A stretch of DNA of 64,000 nt from Syntrophus buswellii. Its GTDB lineage: Bacteria; Desulfobacterota; Syntrophia; Syntrophales; Syntrophaceae. Position 1 is the stretch's first letter. Every line of letters begins with the position of its first letter. The position numbers were made by a program, and so were the translations under genes. The stretch lies in assembly GCF_046097065.1 (NCBI RefSeq), contig NZ_CP175563.1, forward strand, positions 434,001 through 498,000, written 5' to 3'. Below are positions 21,838-30,033 of the stretch, piece by piece. The notes beneath the pieces are model-generated. The model did no database searches, was not told the DNA's origin, and saw only the letters and a list, made by a program, of their open reading frames with translations.

Positions 21838-22622
21838 AGACTTTCCGGCAACAGTGAGACCTGCGGCAATCCCGTTTCCGGATTGCGGCCGATAGTCACC
21901 GGGGTTTCAAACACCTCTCTTATGTTGGTCTCAGTAAGCACTTCCTCCGGACGCCCCTGTGCGTGGAGACTCCCCCGGTTCAGCAGGAGAAGCCGGTCAC
22001 AGTAAAGCGCCGCGGTGTTGATGTCGTGGGTCACGGCGAGCACCGTCAGGTTTTTCCGGCGGTTCAGGCCTTTCAGCAGATCAAAAACGGCCGCCGTGTG
22101 CTTCATGTCCAGGTGAGCCGTGGATTCATCGAGGAAAAGGATCTGCGGCTCCTGGGCAAGCGCCCGGGCGATATGCGCACGCTTTTTTTCTCCGCCGCTG
22201 AGGTCATTCATGCTCCGCGAGGCCAGGGAAAGCGTTCCGGTGACTTCCATGGCGCGGCGGGCGACGGCGAAATCCCGCTCCCCTTCGAATTGCAGCCTTC
22301 CCAGGTGAGGGGCCCGCCCCATGAGGACGCATTGGCTCACCGTGAAGGGAGGCGGTTCGGGGGAATCCTGGGCTACAAAGGCCATGGTCCGGGCCAGGGC
22401 CTTTCTGGGGATCTTCCGGATATCCGCCCCGGAAACGGTTACCGTCCCCTGGTGAGGGGCGAGGATTCCGTTGCAGATTCGCAGCAGCGTGGTCTTTCCC
22501 GATCCGTTAGGTCCGAGAATGCCCAGAAATTCCCCCTTCTCGACGGTGCAGGAAAGGCCCCGAAGCACCCAGCCGGCGGCTTCGTAACGGAAGTGGATGT
22601 CTTCAAGGTTCAAAACGACCAC
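21789..22622 (-). CDS. Cobalamin ABC transporter ATP-binding protein (BtuD/FecE-like)
   Basis: A 277-residue ATPase with Walker A GPNGSGKT (37-44), Q-loop AFVAQD, signature LSGGEKKR (about 143), Walker B ILFLDEST (about 161) and the H-loop VTHD. The reading frame is open far upstream through the permease gene, but real similarity begins at VLNLEDIHF. I take the GTG at 22622, with GGAAAGG about 10 nt before it and a 13-bp overlap with the permease. It is the second gene of the uptake operon. Its last 49 bp are shared with the next riboswitch. Confidence 0.88.
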   Translation of the reverse strand: MVVLNLEDIHFRYEAAGWVLRGLSCTVEKGEFLGILGPNGSGKTTLLRICNGILAPHQGTVTVSGADIRKIPRKALARTMAFVAQDSPEPPPFTVSQCVLMGRAPHLGRLQFEGERDFAVARRAMEVTGTLSLASRSMNDLSGGEKKRAHIARALAQEPQILFLDESTAHLDMKHTAAVFDLLKGLNRRKNLTVLAVTHDINTAALYCDRLLLLNRGSLHAQGRPEEVLTETNIREVFETPVTIGRNPETGLPQVSLLPESLSDQRKPVKAGAAPQL

Positions 22623-23647
22623 GATGAAAACCGTCCTTTCCGCAGCAGGTAAAGAAAATAGGGGGACCCGCACAGCGCCGTCACCACCCCGACGGGCAGG
22701 TCCATGTCGGGGACAAGGGTCCTGGCGAGGGTGTCCGCCGCGATCAGAAAGGAGGCCCCGAACAGCAGGGATGCGGGAAGGAGCAGCCGATGATCGGCTC
22801 CGAGGAGCATCCGCATGAGGTGCGGGATGATCAGCCCCACAAAGCCTACCGTGCCGCTGAACGCCACGGCCACCGACGTCAGAAGGGAGCCGGAAAGAAG
22901 GAGGAGAATCCGGATCCGTCCCACGCTGACTCCAAGATGGAGGGCCGTCTCCTCGCCCAGGGACATCAGGTTGATGGAGCGGGCGTTCAGCACGGCTACG
23001 GCAAAGCCGGCTGCAAGGACCAGCGCCGTCAGCATCGCTTCGGGATAACCGGCCAGGCTGAGATTGCCCATGAGCCAGAAGGTGATCTTCTGAAGGTCGG
23101 CATGGCTGCTCAGGGCCAGGGCCAGCATGATGAGGGCGGAGAAGAAGGCATTGACGATGACGCCGGCCAGCAGCAGGGTCCCGGGGGAAAATCCCCTCTT
23201 CGAGCCTCCCGCCGCCAGGACCAGGAACACCGTGAAGGCGGCTCCCAGGAAGGCCGGAACGGGGGTTCCCAGGGGCAGGGAGCCCAGGCCGGCAAAGATT
23301 CCGACAATCGCACCCAGGGCTGATCCGCCCGATATTCCGAGAATATAGGGATCGGCCAGGGGGTTCCGGAGCAGGGCCTGGAAAAGGACCCCCGCCGTGG
23401 ACAACGACGCCCCCACCAGGCCGGCGAAAACAATCCGGGGCAGGCGCAGAGAAAACAGGATGGTCTTCTCCCCAGGGGTCAGGACAAAGGCCGGCATGCG
23501 TCCGCTTGTCAGCCCCTCCCGGATTTTCGAAAGCACGCCTGTTTCCGCGGGTCCGCACAGGAGAGAGGCCGCCGAGACGGCCAGCAGGACCGCAAGGAGC
23601 AGCAGGCTTGTTCTGAGGACTTTCTTCAGGGTGACCGCCGATTCCAT
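22610..23647 (-). CDS. Cobalamin/iron-chelate ABC transporter permease (BtuC/FecCD family)
   Basis: This 345-residue inner-membrane protein has about ten hydrophobic segments. Family motifs are present, including GASLSTAGVLFQALLRNPLA, DPYILGISGGSALGA and LGEETALHLGVSVGR. It forms the translocation pore that imports the ligand handed over by the binding protein, driven by the overlapping ATPase gene. A cobalamin riboswitch about 190 bp upstream assigns it to corrinoid uptake. The N-terminus begins with a single hydrophobic helix, as in the family. Confidence 0.9.
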   Translation of the reverse strand: MESAVTLKKVLRTSLLLLAVLLAVSAASLLCGPAETGVLSKIREGLTSGRMPAFVLTPGEKTILFSLRLPRIVFAGLVGASLSTAGVLFQALLRNPLADPYILGISGGSALGAIVGIFAGLGSLPLGTPVPAFLGAAFTVFLVLAAGGSKRGFSPGTLLLAGVIVNAFFSALIMLALALSSHADLQKITFWLMGNLSLAGYPEAMLTALVLAAGFAVAVLNARSINLMSLGEETALHLGVSVGRIRILLLLSGSLLTSVAVAFSGTVGFVGLIIPHLMRMLLGADHRLLLPASLLFGASFLIAADTLARTLVPDMDLPVGVVTALCGSPYFLYLLRKGRFSSWSF

Positions 23648-24040
23648 TTCACGAAATCCGACATTCTCCGTTCCTCCAACAGGGCGGCCGCATTCTCGGC
23701 TCTCCGCAAGATCCGCCGGGGGACGGTAAAACGCTAACTAATTGTTATATCGTGGGAATTGGCATTTTCCCGGAGGGGAAAAAGGCGGACGTAACCAGGG
23801 AAATGTCTGCATCTTCTAACTCCCGCGAGTTTATTGATGGATCGGTATTCCGGCTTCAGGCGACCTACTGACCAGCCTTCCCATCGGAGTTCGGCTCCGA
23901 CAGTGGCTTGCTTTGGCGTTCGTTCCCTTCACGGCTGCGGGGCAGCGGGGGATTTTCACCCCTCTTCCTCATTATCCATCAGCTGATGACACGGCTGGGT
24001 GCCCCCTCTTCCAACAGAGGGGGACCTGCATCCTTCACGC
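23648..24040. other. Riboswitch leader of the cobalamin uptake operon
   Basis: It contains the cobalamin riboswitch at 23836-23980, and about 190 bp between it and the permease start in which I see no gene. About 60 bp on the other side separate it from the PII-like gene. Confidence 0.6.
23836..23980 (-). promoter_or_regulatory. Cobalamin riboswitch in front of the permease gene
   Basis: The minus strand shows GAGGGGTGAAAATCCCC, then GCTGCCCCGCAGCCGTGAAGGG, then AAGCCACTGTCGG, then a B12-box variant GAAGCCGGAATACC. P1 closes by GATGGAT (23980-23974) with ATCCATC (23842-23836). It controls the permease-ATPase operon and is divergent in sequence from the riboswitch at 21694. Confidence 0.9.
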
Positions 24041-24349
24041 TTAAAGAAGCTGTTCCATCGGAACGACGAACACGTGATAGCCCCCCTTTACGGGATGCTC
24101 TTTTTTCAGCTTGCGGAACATGTCCGTCACGTTTTGAACTTCTTCATCCTTGACGGCCAGCATCAACAGGATGTACTTCTCCGTCCAGTAGATCGACCCT
24201 TCCTGGGCCATGTTTTCGATCTCGGGCGACCTTCCTATGACGCGTTCCATCTTGATGTATTTCTTGATATCGACCTGCGTCAAGGCGGCCATAACGTCTT
24301 GATCAACAGTTTCCGCATAGACAATCATCATCATCTTCATCATCATCAC
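24041..24349 (-). CDS. Small PII-like (ferredoxin-fold) protein
   Basis: About 100 residues. The pattern resembles PII-like/DUF3240-type trimeric signalling proteins: an N-terminal beta strand MMIVYAE, a helix, the central IYWTEKYILLMLAVKDEEV and a C-terminal strand GGYHVFVVP. The canonical PII T-loop is not recognisable, so a nitrogen role should not be assumed. The 5' end encodes a run of seven methionines and one lysine, with several possible starts. The GTG at 24349 is too close to the GAGG site, so one of the ATGs near 24334 is likelier. It lies upstream of a riboswitch and is probably not part of the cobalamin operon. Confidence 0.5.
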   Translation of the reverse strand: MMMMKMMMIVYAETVDQDVMAALTQVDIKKYIKMERVIGRSPEIENMAQEGSIYWTEKYILLMLAVKDEEVQNVTDMFRKLKKEHPVKGGYHVFVVPMEQLL

Positions 24350-24730
24350 CTCGCTGGAATTTTCTTTAGTCTATCACAATCGGCGGCGCTTTTTAAACCG
24401 CTTTATTGAGACAGCATCCATCTGGAGCGTTGATTTCATCCCGGGGATCTTTCCTGAGCCGGCGGAGGAGCATTGAAATGTTCCCTGAACAGGGGGGGCG
24501 ACGTTTGCCGGCGCCCGCCGCTGGGGGCATTGGTCCGCTTCCCGTCGTCACTTCCGGCAATCGGGCAATCCGAATTTTCCTTAATATGTGCCCTGGACGA
24601 AAAAAATAAAGCGACAATTTGTGAAATCACTTGATCTATGAAAAAAAATCATTATAGCGTTTTTCCTGTTTCCATTCATGCACACTGAGCATATCACAAA
24701 GAATTTCTTACGGGAAGGCGGAGTTGAACG
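24350..24730. other. Divergent intergenic region
   Basis: It separates the PII-like gene (minus) from the PAS-LuxR gene (plus). Apart from the candidate promoter at 24631-24658 nothing was recognised. Confidence 0.45.
24631..24658 (+). promoter_or_regulatory. Candidate promoter for the PAS-LuxR regulator
   Basis: TTGATC, a 16-nt A-rich spacer and TATAGC lie about 70 bp before the start codon at 24731. The match is moderate. Confidence 0.35.
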
Positions 24731-25807
24731 ATGGGGCCTGACAAAAGGATGCGCCAGGAAAAAATCGTCGAATATGATGTGCTGTATCAGAAATTCTTTG
24801 ATCAGGAACTGTCCGCTCCGCCCGTCGATGCGGCTTCCGCGGATATTCTGAAGAAGCAGGCGGATGCCCTCCGGGAGCAGGCGGAACTGCTTGACCTGGC
24901 CGAGGACCTGATCATGGTTCTGGACATGGATCACCACATTCTGTTCTGGAACCGGGGTGCGGAGAAAAAGTACGGCTGGAGCCGGAGGGACGTTCGGGGC
25001 GAGAACATCCATACCCTTCTCAGGACCAGCTTCCCGCAGAGCCTGAAGAACATAGAGGAAACCCTGATCGCCTGTGGCCAGTGGGAGGGGGAACTGAACC
25101 AGATCCGGCGGGACGGGAGTCCGATCCTGGTGGAGAGCCGGTGGAGCTTGAGGCGCAATGAGCAGGGAAAACCCCTGGCCATCCTGGAGATCAACCATGA
25201 CATCAGCCAGCGAAAGCACGCGGAGGCGATGCTGCAGAAGACCCTGGGAGAGCTGGAGGCGCGCGTTCAGGAAAGGACGGCGGATCTCCAGAAGGTCAAT
25301 GCGGAATTGCACGAGGAGATTATTGAGCGCAAGCGGATGGAGGAGGTCCTGAAACGAAGGGAGAAAGAGCTCAAAATCAATACGAAAAACCTCGAGGAAC
25401 TCAATGCCGCTCTTACGGTGTTACTTAAAAAGAGGGAGGAAGATAAAAACGAGCTGGAGGAGAAGGTCCTCTCCAACGTGAAGAGCATGGTGCTGCCCTA
25501 TGTAAAGAAGATCAAGATGACCGCCCTCGATGCCACCCAGATGAACTACATGAATATTCTGGAAGCGCATCTGAATGAAATCACCTCCCCATTCCGCCAC
25601 AAGTTGACTTCCCAGTCCCTGAACCTGACGCCGCGGGAGGTCCAGGTCGCCCTGCTGATCAAGGATGGCCGAACAACCAAGGAGATCGCCGAATTGATGA
25701 ATGTCTGCCCGGGTGCCGTGGCTCTACATCGCAATCACATCCGGAAAAAGCTCGGGTTGAATCATAAGAAAATCAACCTGGCCTCTCACCTGTCCCTCCT
25801 GCCTTGA
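24731..25807 (+). CDS. PAS-domain LuxR-type regulator
   Basis: A 358-residue soluble protein. A PAS domain (about 52-165) begins at LDLAEDLIMVLDMDHHILFW and ends with LEINHDISQRKHAE. It is followed by a long coiled coil (about 165-260, heptad-rich with Glu/Lys/Leu). A C-terminal LuxR-type helix-turn-helix (about 295-358) has LTPREVQVALLIKDGRTTKEIA and HRNHIRKKLG. It has no receiver domain, so it probably senses a ligand or redox cue directly through PAS. It converges on the decarboxylase-type cassette next door, a possible target. Confidence 0.85.
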   Translation: MGPDKRMRQEKIVEYDVLYQKFFDQELSAPPVDAASADILKKQADALREQAELLDLAEDLIMVLDMDHHILFWNRGAEKKYGWSRRDVRGENIHTLLRTSFPQSLKNIEETLIACGQWEGELNQIRRDGSPILVESRWSLRRNEQGKPLAILEINHDISQRKHAEAMLQKTLGELEARVQERTADLQKVNAELHEEIIERKRMEEVLKRREKELKINTKNLEELNAALTVLLKKREEDKNELEEKVLSNVKSMVLPYVKKIKMTALDATQMNYMNILEAHLNEITSPFRHKLTSQSLNLTPREVQVALLIKDGRTTKEIAELMNVCPGAVALHRNHIRKKLGLNHKKINLASHLSLLP

Positions 25808-25873
25808 AAAAAAAGGATCTCGTTGCCGGGAAGCGGCAGGGAGCGGAAAATTCCGGCGGCCTCTCCACGGGCT

Positions 25874-26071
25874 CTACTCATCCCTGCGTGTTGCAAAGGT
25901 CAGGGAATACAGTCCGAAAATGATCACGGCGTGACCGGTGGCCCCGATGGCGATCCGTGTCATGCCCGGGGGGTATTCCGGAGCGAGAAGCCTCACAAGG
26001 CCGACACCCGACAGGGCGATGCATGTCCCGACAATCCACCACCAGTAACGTTTCTTTTTAAAGATGGTCAT
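25874..26071 (-). CDS. Small two-helix membrane protein linked to OadB-like gene (copy 1)
   Basis: This 65-residue protein has a basic N-terminus and a first membrane helix starting WWWIVGTCIAL. A conserved turn LVRLLAPEYPPG is followed by TR, then a second helix and a charged end RRDE. The same architecture and motifs recur in the 63-residue protein at 30034, which also directly follows an OadB-like gene. Conservation of WWWIVGTCIAL and LLAPEYPPG between the two suggests a real accessory subunit of the sodium pump. I know no named family. It lies 13 nt after a terminator-like hairpin and lacks a clear ribosome site. Confidence 0.75.
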   Translation of the reverse strand: MTIFKKKRYWWWIVGTCIALSGVGLVRLLAPEYPPGMTRIAIGATGHAVIIFGLYSLTFATRRDE

Positions 26072-26083
26072 AAGAAGATCGTC

Positions 26084-26114
26084 AAAAAAGGGGGGGCAGA
26101 AAAAGCCTCCCCCC
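26084..26114 (-). terminator. Strong terminator-like hairpin inside the first cassette
   Basis: On the minus strand a GGGGGGAGGC arm (26114-26105), a TTTTTCT loop, a GCCCCCCC arm (26097-26090) and TTTTTT are seen. It sits between the OadB-like stop (26181) and the small gene start (26071). It could therefore attenuate expression of the small gene. Confidence 0.8.
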
Positions 26115-26180
26115 GAGAATTTGTTGCACGGTTTTTACCGGATCACGGAAAGCGCTCTTTCAGCCGTGATCTCAGATCGT

Positions 26181-27527
26181 TTAACCCAGTATTCCGATGA
26201 AGACACCACCGGCGATCGCCGCGCCGATGGCCCCGGCGACGTTCGGCCCCATGGCGTGCATCAGGAGAAAGTTCTTCTTGTCTTCCGCCTGACCCATCAC
26301 CTGAACAACCCGGGCGGACATGGGGACGGCGGAAACGCCGGCGCCCCCGATCATGGGATTGATCTTCTCCTTCAAGAAGAGGTTCATGATCTTGGCGAGG
26401 ACGACCCCTGCCGCGGCGGCGCTGGCAAAGGAGACGACACCCAGGATGAGAACCAGCAGGGTCTTGGGCTGGAGAAAGTTCTGTGCGGGCATTGCCGCCC
26501 CTATGGCCAGGGTCAGAAAGATGGTGATGAGATCAACGAAGGTCGTTTGCGCCGTCTGGTTGAGCCTTTCCGTCACGCCGCACTCCTTGAAGAGGTTCCC
26601 CAGCATGAAGCAGCCCATCAGAGGGGCGGAGGTCGGCACGAGCAGGATGACGATAATGGATGTGATCAAGGGAAAGACGATTTTTTCCAGCCGTGATACC
26701 TTCCTGAGCGAGGGCTTCATGTAGATCTGCCGCTCCTTCTTGGTGGTCAGGAGGCGTATCACGGGAGGAATGATGATGGGGACAAGGGCCATGTATGAAT
26801 AACAGGCCACAGCGGTAGCTCCGATGATGTGCGGAGCAAGCACGGAGGTTACGTAGATCGTGGTGGGGCCTTCCGCTCCGCCGATGATCCCGATCGAGGC
26901 CGCTTCCGTAAGGCTGAATCCGAAGAATAGAGACATGAAGAAGGCAAGGTAAACTCCGAACTGTGCAGCCGCCCCAAGGAGCAGGGTTCTGGGATTGGCG
27001 AGCATGGGACCGAAATCCGTCAGCGCGCCCAGGCAAAGAAACATGAGGGGCGGGAGGATCTGCCACATCACGCCGAACTGAAAGATCCGGGAGAGGAGTC
27101 CTACCGGGCGTGAAGGCAGTTCCGCCTGGTTGGTTTGCTCCATGGTCAGAATGGAGGCTATCACCTGCCCCTGTTCCACCCGCTGGCCTTTGGACACCTT
27201 CAGGCTGTCGACTCGTCCGAAAACGGGGGCTTGAACCTCCCCTGTATCAAGCTTGCATACGATGGCGCCTTTGTCGAAGCCGTCCCCTTTGTTCATGGAC
27301 ACTTCCATCACCGTTCCCGCCTGAGGGGCCCTCAGCATCATTTCGTAGTCCATCATGCCTCCGAGGGGCAGGTTGACAAGAATCATCCCAAACCCGATCG
27401 GAACCAGCAGAAGGGGTTCCATCCCTTTTGCAATTGCAAGATATATCAAGGTCAACGCTATTACGATCATCAGGGCGTTTCCCCAGTAAAACAGCGGGAA
27501 CCCTGTTTCCATTAATCCAAAAATCAC
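26181..27527 (-). CDS. Na+-translocating decarboxylase beta subunit with inserted carrier-like domain
   Basis: This 448-residue membrane protein is of the OadB/GcdB/MmdB family, which couples decarboxylation of carboxybiotin to Na+ export. After two N-terminal helices (about 17-55) there is an inserted soluble domain at about 66-128. Its hallmarks APQAGTVMEVSMNKGD and GQRVEQGQVIASIL are those of a biotinyl/lipoyl-type barrel-sandwich. No lysine motif (MKM) is present at the turn (CKLDTGEVQAP). The canonical beta-subunit core follows, with GGAEGPT at 216-222, where most members have GGADGP, and GPNVAGAIG near 427. The start is a GTG 7 nt after AAAGGAGG. It follows the mini-gamma gene. Confidence 0.87.
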   Translation of the reverse strand: MIFGLMETGFPLFYWGNALMIVIALTLIYLAIAKGMEPLLLVPIGFGMILVNLPLGGMMDYEMMLRAPQAGTVMEVSMNKGDGFDKGAIVCKLDTGEVQAPVFGRVDSLKVSKGQRVEQGQVIASILTMEQTNQAELPSRPVGLLSRIFQFGVMWQILPPLMFLCLGALTDFGPMLANPRTLLLGAAAQFGVYLAFFMSLFFGFSLTEAASIGIIGGAEGPTTIYVTSVLAPHIIGATAVACYSYMALVPIIIPPVIRLLTTKKERQIYMKPSLRKVSRLEKIVFPLITSIIVILLVPTSAPLMGCFMLGNLFKECGVTERLNQTAQTTFVDLITIFLTLAIGAAMPAQNFLQPKTLLVLILGVVSFASAAAAGVVLAKIMNLFLKEKINPMIGGAGVSAVPMSARVVQVMGQAEDKKNFLLMHAMGPNVAGAIGAAIAGGVFIGILG

Positions 27528-27560
27528 CTCTTTTCCTCCTTTACTCGATCTGAACGGAGT

Positions 27561-27701
27561 CTATTTCTTGACACCGAAAAATTTCTCCAAGGTTATTCTC
27601 GTCAGTTCCACTGATATCCACAGCAGCATCAAGATGCCGAAAACCAGCCCGAATCCGCCGGCCGCTGTTTTTATCGCCAAAGTCCAATCAATCGTATCCA
27701 T
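27561..27701 (-). CDS. Mini gamma-like subunit of Na+ decarboxylase (46 aa)
   Basis: This tiny gene lies 33 bp before the OadB-like gene in the same orientation and has a strong AGAAGGAG site 6 nt before ATG. The 46-residue product begins MDTIDWTLAIKTA, contains one membrane helix (GFGLVFGILMLLWISVEL) and ends in a short basic tail. Size, topology and position match the membrane helix of OadG, the gamma subunit that assembles the pump. The usual cytosolic extension with metal-binding histidines is missing. Assignment rests on context and topology. Confidence 0.7.
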   Translation of the reverse strand: MDTIDWTLAIKTAAGGFGLVFGILMLLWISVELTRITLEKFFGVKK

Positions 27702-28491
27702 AGACGCTCCTTCTGTCCGGAAAAACCGGAATCATAAAATAAACCATTGATCTCAAAGGGGTTCTTTCTTCCCTTGCGATCCCGATACCGACCCTTGGCA
27801 AAGGGTCATGAACATCTTCCGGCGATGGTGCCATGACAGAAACGCTCATCTCCTTTCATCCTGATAATTTTAATTATATAATTTTAATTAAATTAAATAA
27901 TTAGAGCAGGAATACCACGACAAACAAACCTTGAACATGCTCATTGACTGACATCGCGGATCGGCTTTTACGATCTGTTCATACGTTTCTTTTCCGCCTC
28001 TGTCAAGCTTACGGTAATATGTATTTCTGTAAGTAGCTTATTCAATTTATATTTTATGATTAAATATATCAATGTTATTATAGGGTGAAAATGGCCGGGT
28101 TTTTCAGGATGGAATGGGCTCCTTTTTGGTGAGCCGCCGGGAGCTTCGACGTTCCCGCAGCCGGGAAGGGAAAGGCCTGTCCTGAATTGGGATGACGGAA
28201 ACGGCAGGCCCTGTTCTATGAGCTGTTTAAAACGGAAATCGGGGTGGGGATTAGAGGGATGGCTTTTTTCGTCTGCGTCCGGGAACTCGGACAAAGACAG
28301 GAAGGAACCCTTGATGCGGTAAGGAAACCGCAGGATTCTCCTCCCTGTCCTGTCTGAAAGAAGGGGAAATGCCGTTGGCGGTTCTCAAGATCCCGTCAAT
28401 GGACATCTTCCGGCAATCGTGAGAAATTCCCGCCGGATGTCCGTCGTGTCCCCCCGCCGGAAGGGATTCCTTCCGGCCCTTCAGCTTTTGT
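27702..28491. other. Long intergenic region with AT-rich repeats and GC-rich hairpins
   Basis: Three notable stretches were seen. A 13-bp AT-rich direct repeat (27864-27876 and 27878-27890) lies upstream of the first cassette. A GC-rich foldable block lies at about 28095-28220. A hairpin lies at 28456-28477. Open frames here (for example 27968-28294) have no protein-like features. Confidence 0.5.
28456..28477 (-). terminator. Hairpin just past the antiporter gene
   Basis: A 9-bp perfect inverted repeat (GCCGGAAGG/CCTTCCGGC) with a 4-nt loop lies 14 bp after the antiporter stop. No U-tract follows, so it may act as an mRNA-end stabiliser rather than a true terminator. Confidence 0.4.
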
Positions 28492-29835
28492 CTAGCCGAA
28501 GAATATCCATGTGACAAAGAGAAAAAGCGGAATCAGGATGCCTGTGGACCAGGCCATATAGCCGAAGAAGGAGGGCATCCTGACCTTGTTCTCCTCGCAG
28601 ATCGCCTTGACCATGAAGTTCGGACCGTTGCCGATATATGAGTTTGCCCCCATCAGAACGGATCCGGCTGAAATGGCCTTCAGCAGGGCTTCGGGGACGC
28701 CCACGACGAGTCCGGAAAGGATCCCCTGGGCGTGGGCGACGCTCTGGGCGGTGCTCATGAAGACGAGATAGGTGGGGGCGTTGTCCAGAAAGCTGGAGAG
28801 CAATCCGGATACCCAGAAGAACTGCCAGGGAGCAATCACACCGAGCTGACTGCCGTGCACCTGAAGCATGGTGAGGACGGGAACCATGGTGACAAAGATC
28901 CCGGCGAAGAGGATCGCCACTTCCCTGATGGGGTGATAGGTGAAGGCATTTTCTTCCCGCAGGTCCTTTTCGGTGAAATACACGGACAGGCCGGCGGCCG
29001 CGATCATGACGCCCTCACGGAGCCAGGGAATGGGGGGAAGGAAGAAAGAGCCGATAACGAGAAGGAGAAAGAGAAAATTGATCCTGCCCTTGATCTCCAG
29101 TTTTTTTTCGGGAAGCCGTTCCATCGCCCTTCGGGCCCGTTCCTTGCTCTCTTTTTTCACAAAGTGAGAATCCATTGCAAAGAAGAGAATCAGGAGGATT
29201 CCGATGGCCAAGGCCCAGATGGGCAGCAGCCTCAGCGTCCAGAAAAAGGGTACGCCCCGCAGAAACCCGAGAAACAGGGGCGGATCGCCCAGGGGCGTCA
29301 GGAGCCCGCCGATATTGGAAACGATGAAGATGAAAAAGATGTAGATGTGGACCACGTACCTCCGCCATTTGTTGGCCCGGATCAGGGGCCGGAGAAGCAC
29401 CATGCTGGCGCCCGTCGTGCCGATAAGGCTTGCGAAGACGGACCCGATGAGAAGGAAGATCGCGTTCAGCATCGGCGTTCCCTGGGCCCCGACGCGGATG
29501 ACAATCCCGCCGGCGATGATGAAGAGGGACCCCAGGAGGATAATGAAGGAGATGTATTCCTGAAGCACGTGCAGCAGCAGGGTCCACTCCGTGAAGATGA
29601 CGAGGAGAGCCGCCGGGATGGCCAATCCGAGAGAGACCAAGCCGAAATACCTGCCCCACCAGTCCCCGTTGATCAGGGGGATGACGGCAATGCAGAGAAG
29701 GAGTCCGACAAAGAAGACACCGCTCCACAGGGGAAAATCCACCGTGTGGCTTCCTTCGGAGGCCATGGCCAGCGAAGGAAGAAGCAGCAGCAAAAGACCG
29801 ATGGATACAATTCTAGCGTATGTTCCGTAAAACAT
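28492..29835 (-). CDS. NhaD-type Na+/H+ antiporter
   Basis: This 447-residue membrane protein of the ion-transporter superfamily (NhaD/ArsB-like) has a cleavable-looking N-terminal signal (LLLLPSLAMASEG), as seen in many NhaD proteins. About 12 hydrophobic segments follow. Recognisable stretches include SNIGGLLTPLGDPPLFLGFL (about 184-203), a typical carrier motif, and FFWVSGLLSSFLDNAPTYL (about 340), another. NhaD proteins exchange Na+ for H+. Lying between two sodium-pump cassettes, it would connect their Na+ gradient to the proton-motive force. Confidence 0.87.
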   Translation of the reverse strand: MFYGTYARIVSIGLLLLLLPSLAMASEGSHTVDFPLWSGVFFVGLLLCIAVIPLINGDWWGRYFGLVSLGLAIPAALLVIFTEWTLLLHVLQEYISFIILLGSLFIIAGGIVIRVGAQGTPMLNAIFLLIGSVFASLIGTTGASMVLLRPLIRANKWRRYVVHIYIFFIFIVSNIGGLLTPLGDPPLFLGFLRGVPFFWTLRLLPIWALAIGILLILFFAMDSHFVKKESKERARRAMERLPEKKLEIKGRINFLFLLLVIGSFFLPPIPWLREGVMIAAAGLSVYFTEKDLREENAFTYHPIREVAILFAGIFVTMVPVLTMLQVHGSQLGVIAPWQFFWVSGLLSSFLDNAPTYLVFMSTAQSVAHAQGILSGLVVGVPEALLKAISAGSVLMGANSYIGNGPNFMVKAICEENKVRMPSFFGYMAWSTGILIPLFLFVTWIFFG

Positions 29836-29950
29836 CTTTATTCTCCATTGTTTAGGAAAGTTTGTTTTAAGATAAACCCGAAGCCCGCATCAGCAGGGGC
29901 ACAGCCGTTATGGTCTTTTTTTTCAAAGGTCGGTTGTGACTGAGGTGCTT

Positions 29951-29986
29951 CCTTCCGCTCCTTCCTGCAGCGGAAAAAGCGGAAGG
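29951..29986 (-). repeat. Inverted repeat past the second small gene
   Basis: A 9-bp perfect inverted repeat (29951-29959 against 29978-29986) lies between the small two-helix gene at 30034 and the antiporter gene. No U-tract follows on the minus strand, so termination is doubtful. Confidence 0.4.
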
Positions 29987-30033
29987 ACTGGCAGAATTGA
30001 AAATTTTCAAGAGAATTGGATCTTTTTAACGTC

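Noticed and set aside
22623..23558. N-terminal extension of the BtuD-like ATPase through the permease gene
   Set aside because: The permease frame there is clearly coding; the extension is a shadow, and family similarity starts at about 22613.
27700..27860. Small open frame starting near 27850 overlapping the mini-gamma gene
   Set aside because: Poor ribosome-site spacing and no hydrophobic or domain pattern; the mini-gamma frame explains the region better.
27968..28294. 108-residue open frame in the sodium-gene gap
   Set aside because: No start signal, mixed low-quality composition, and it overlaps the foldable GC-rich block.
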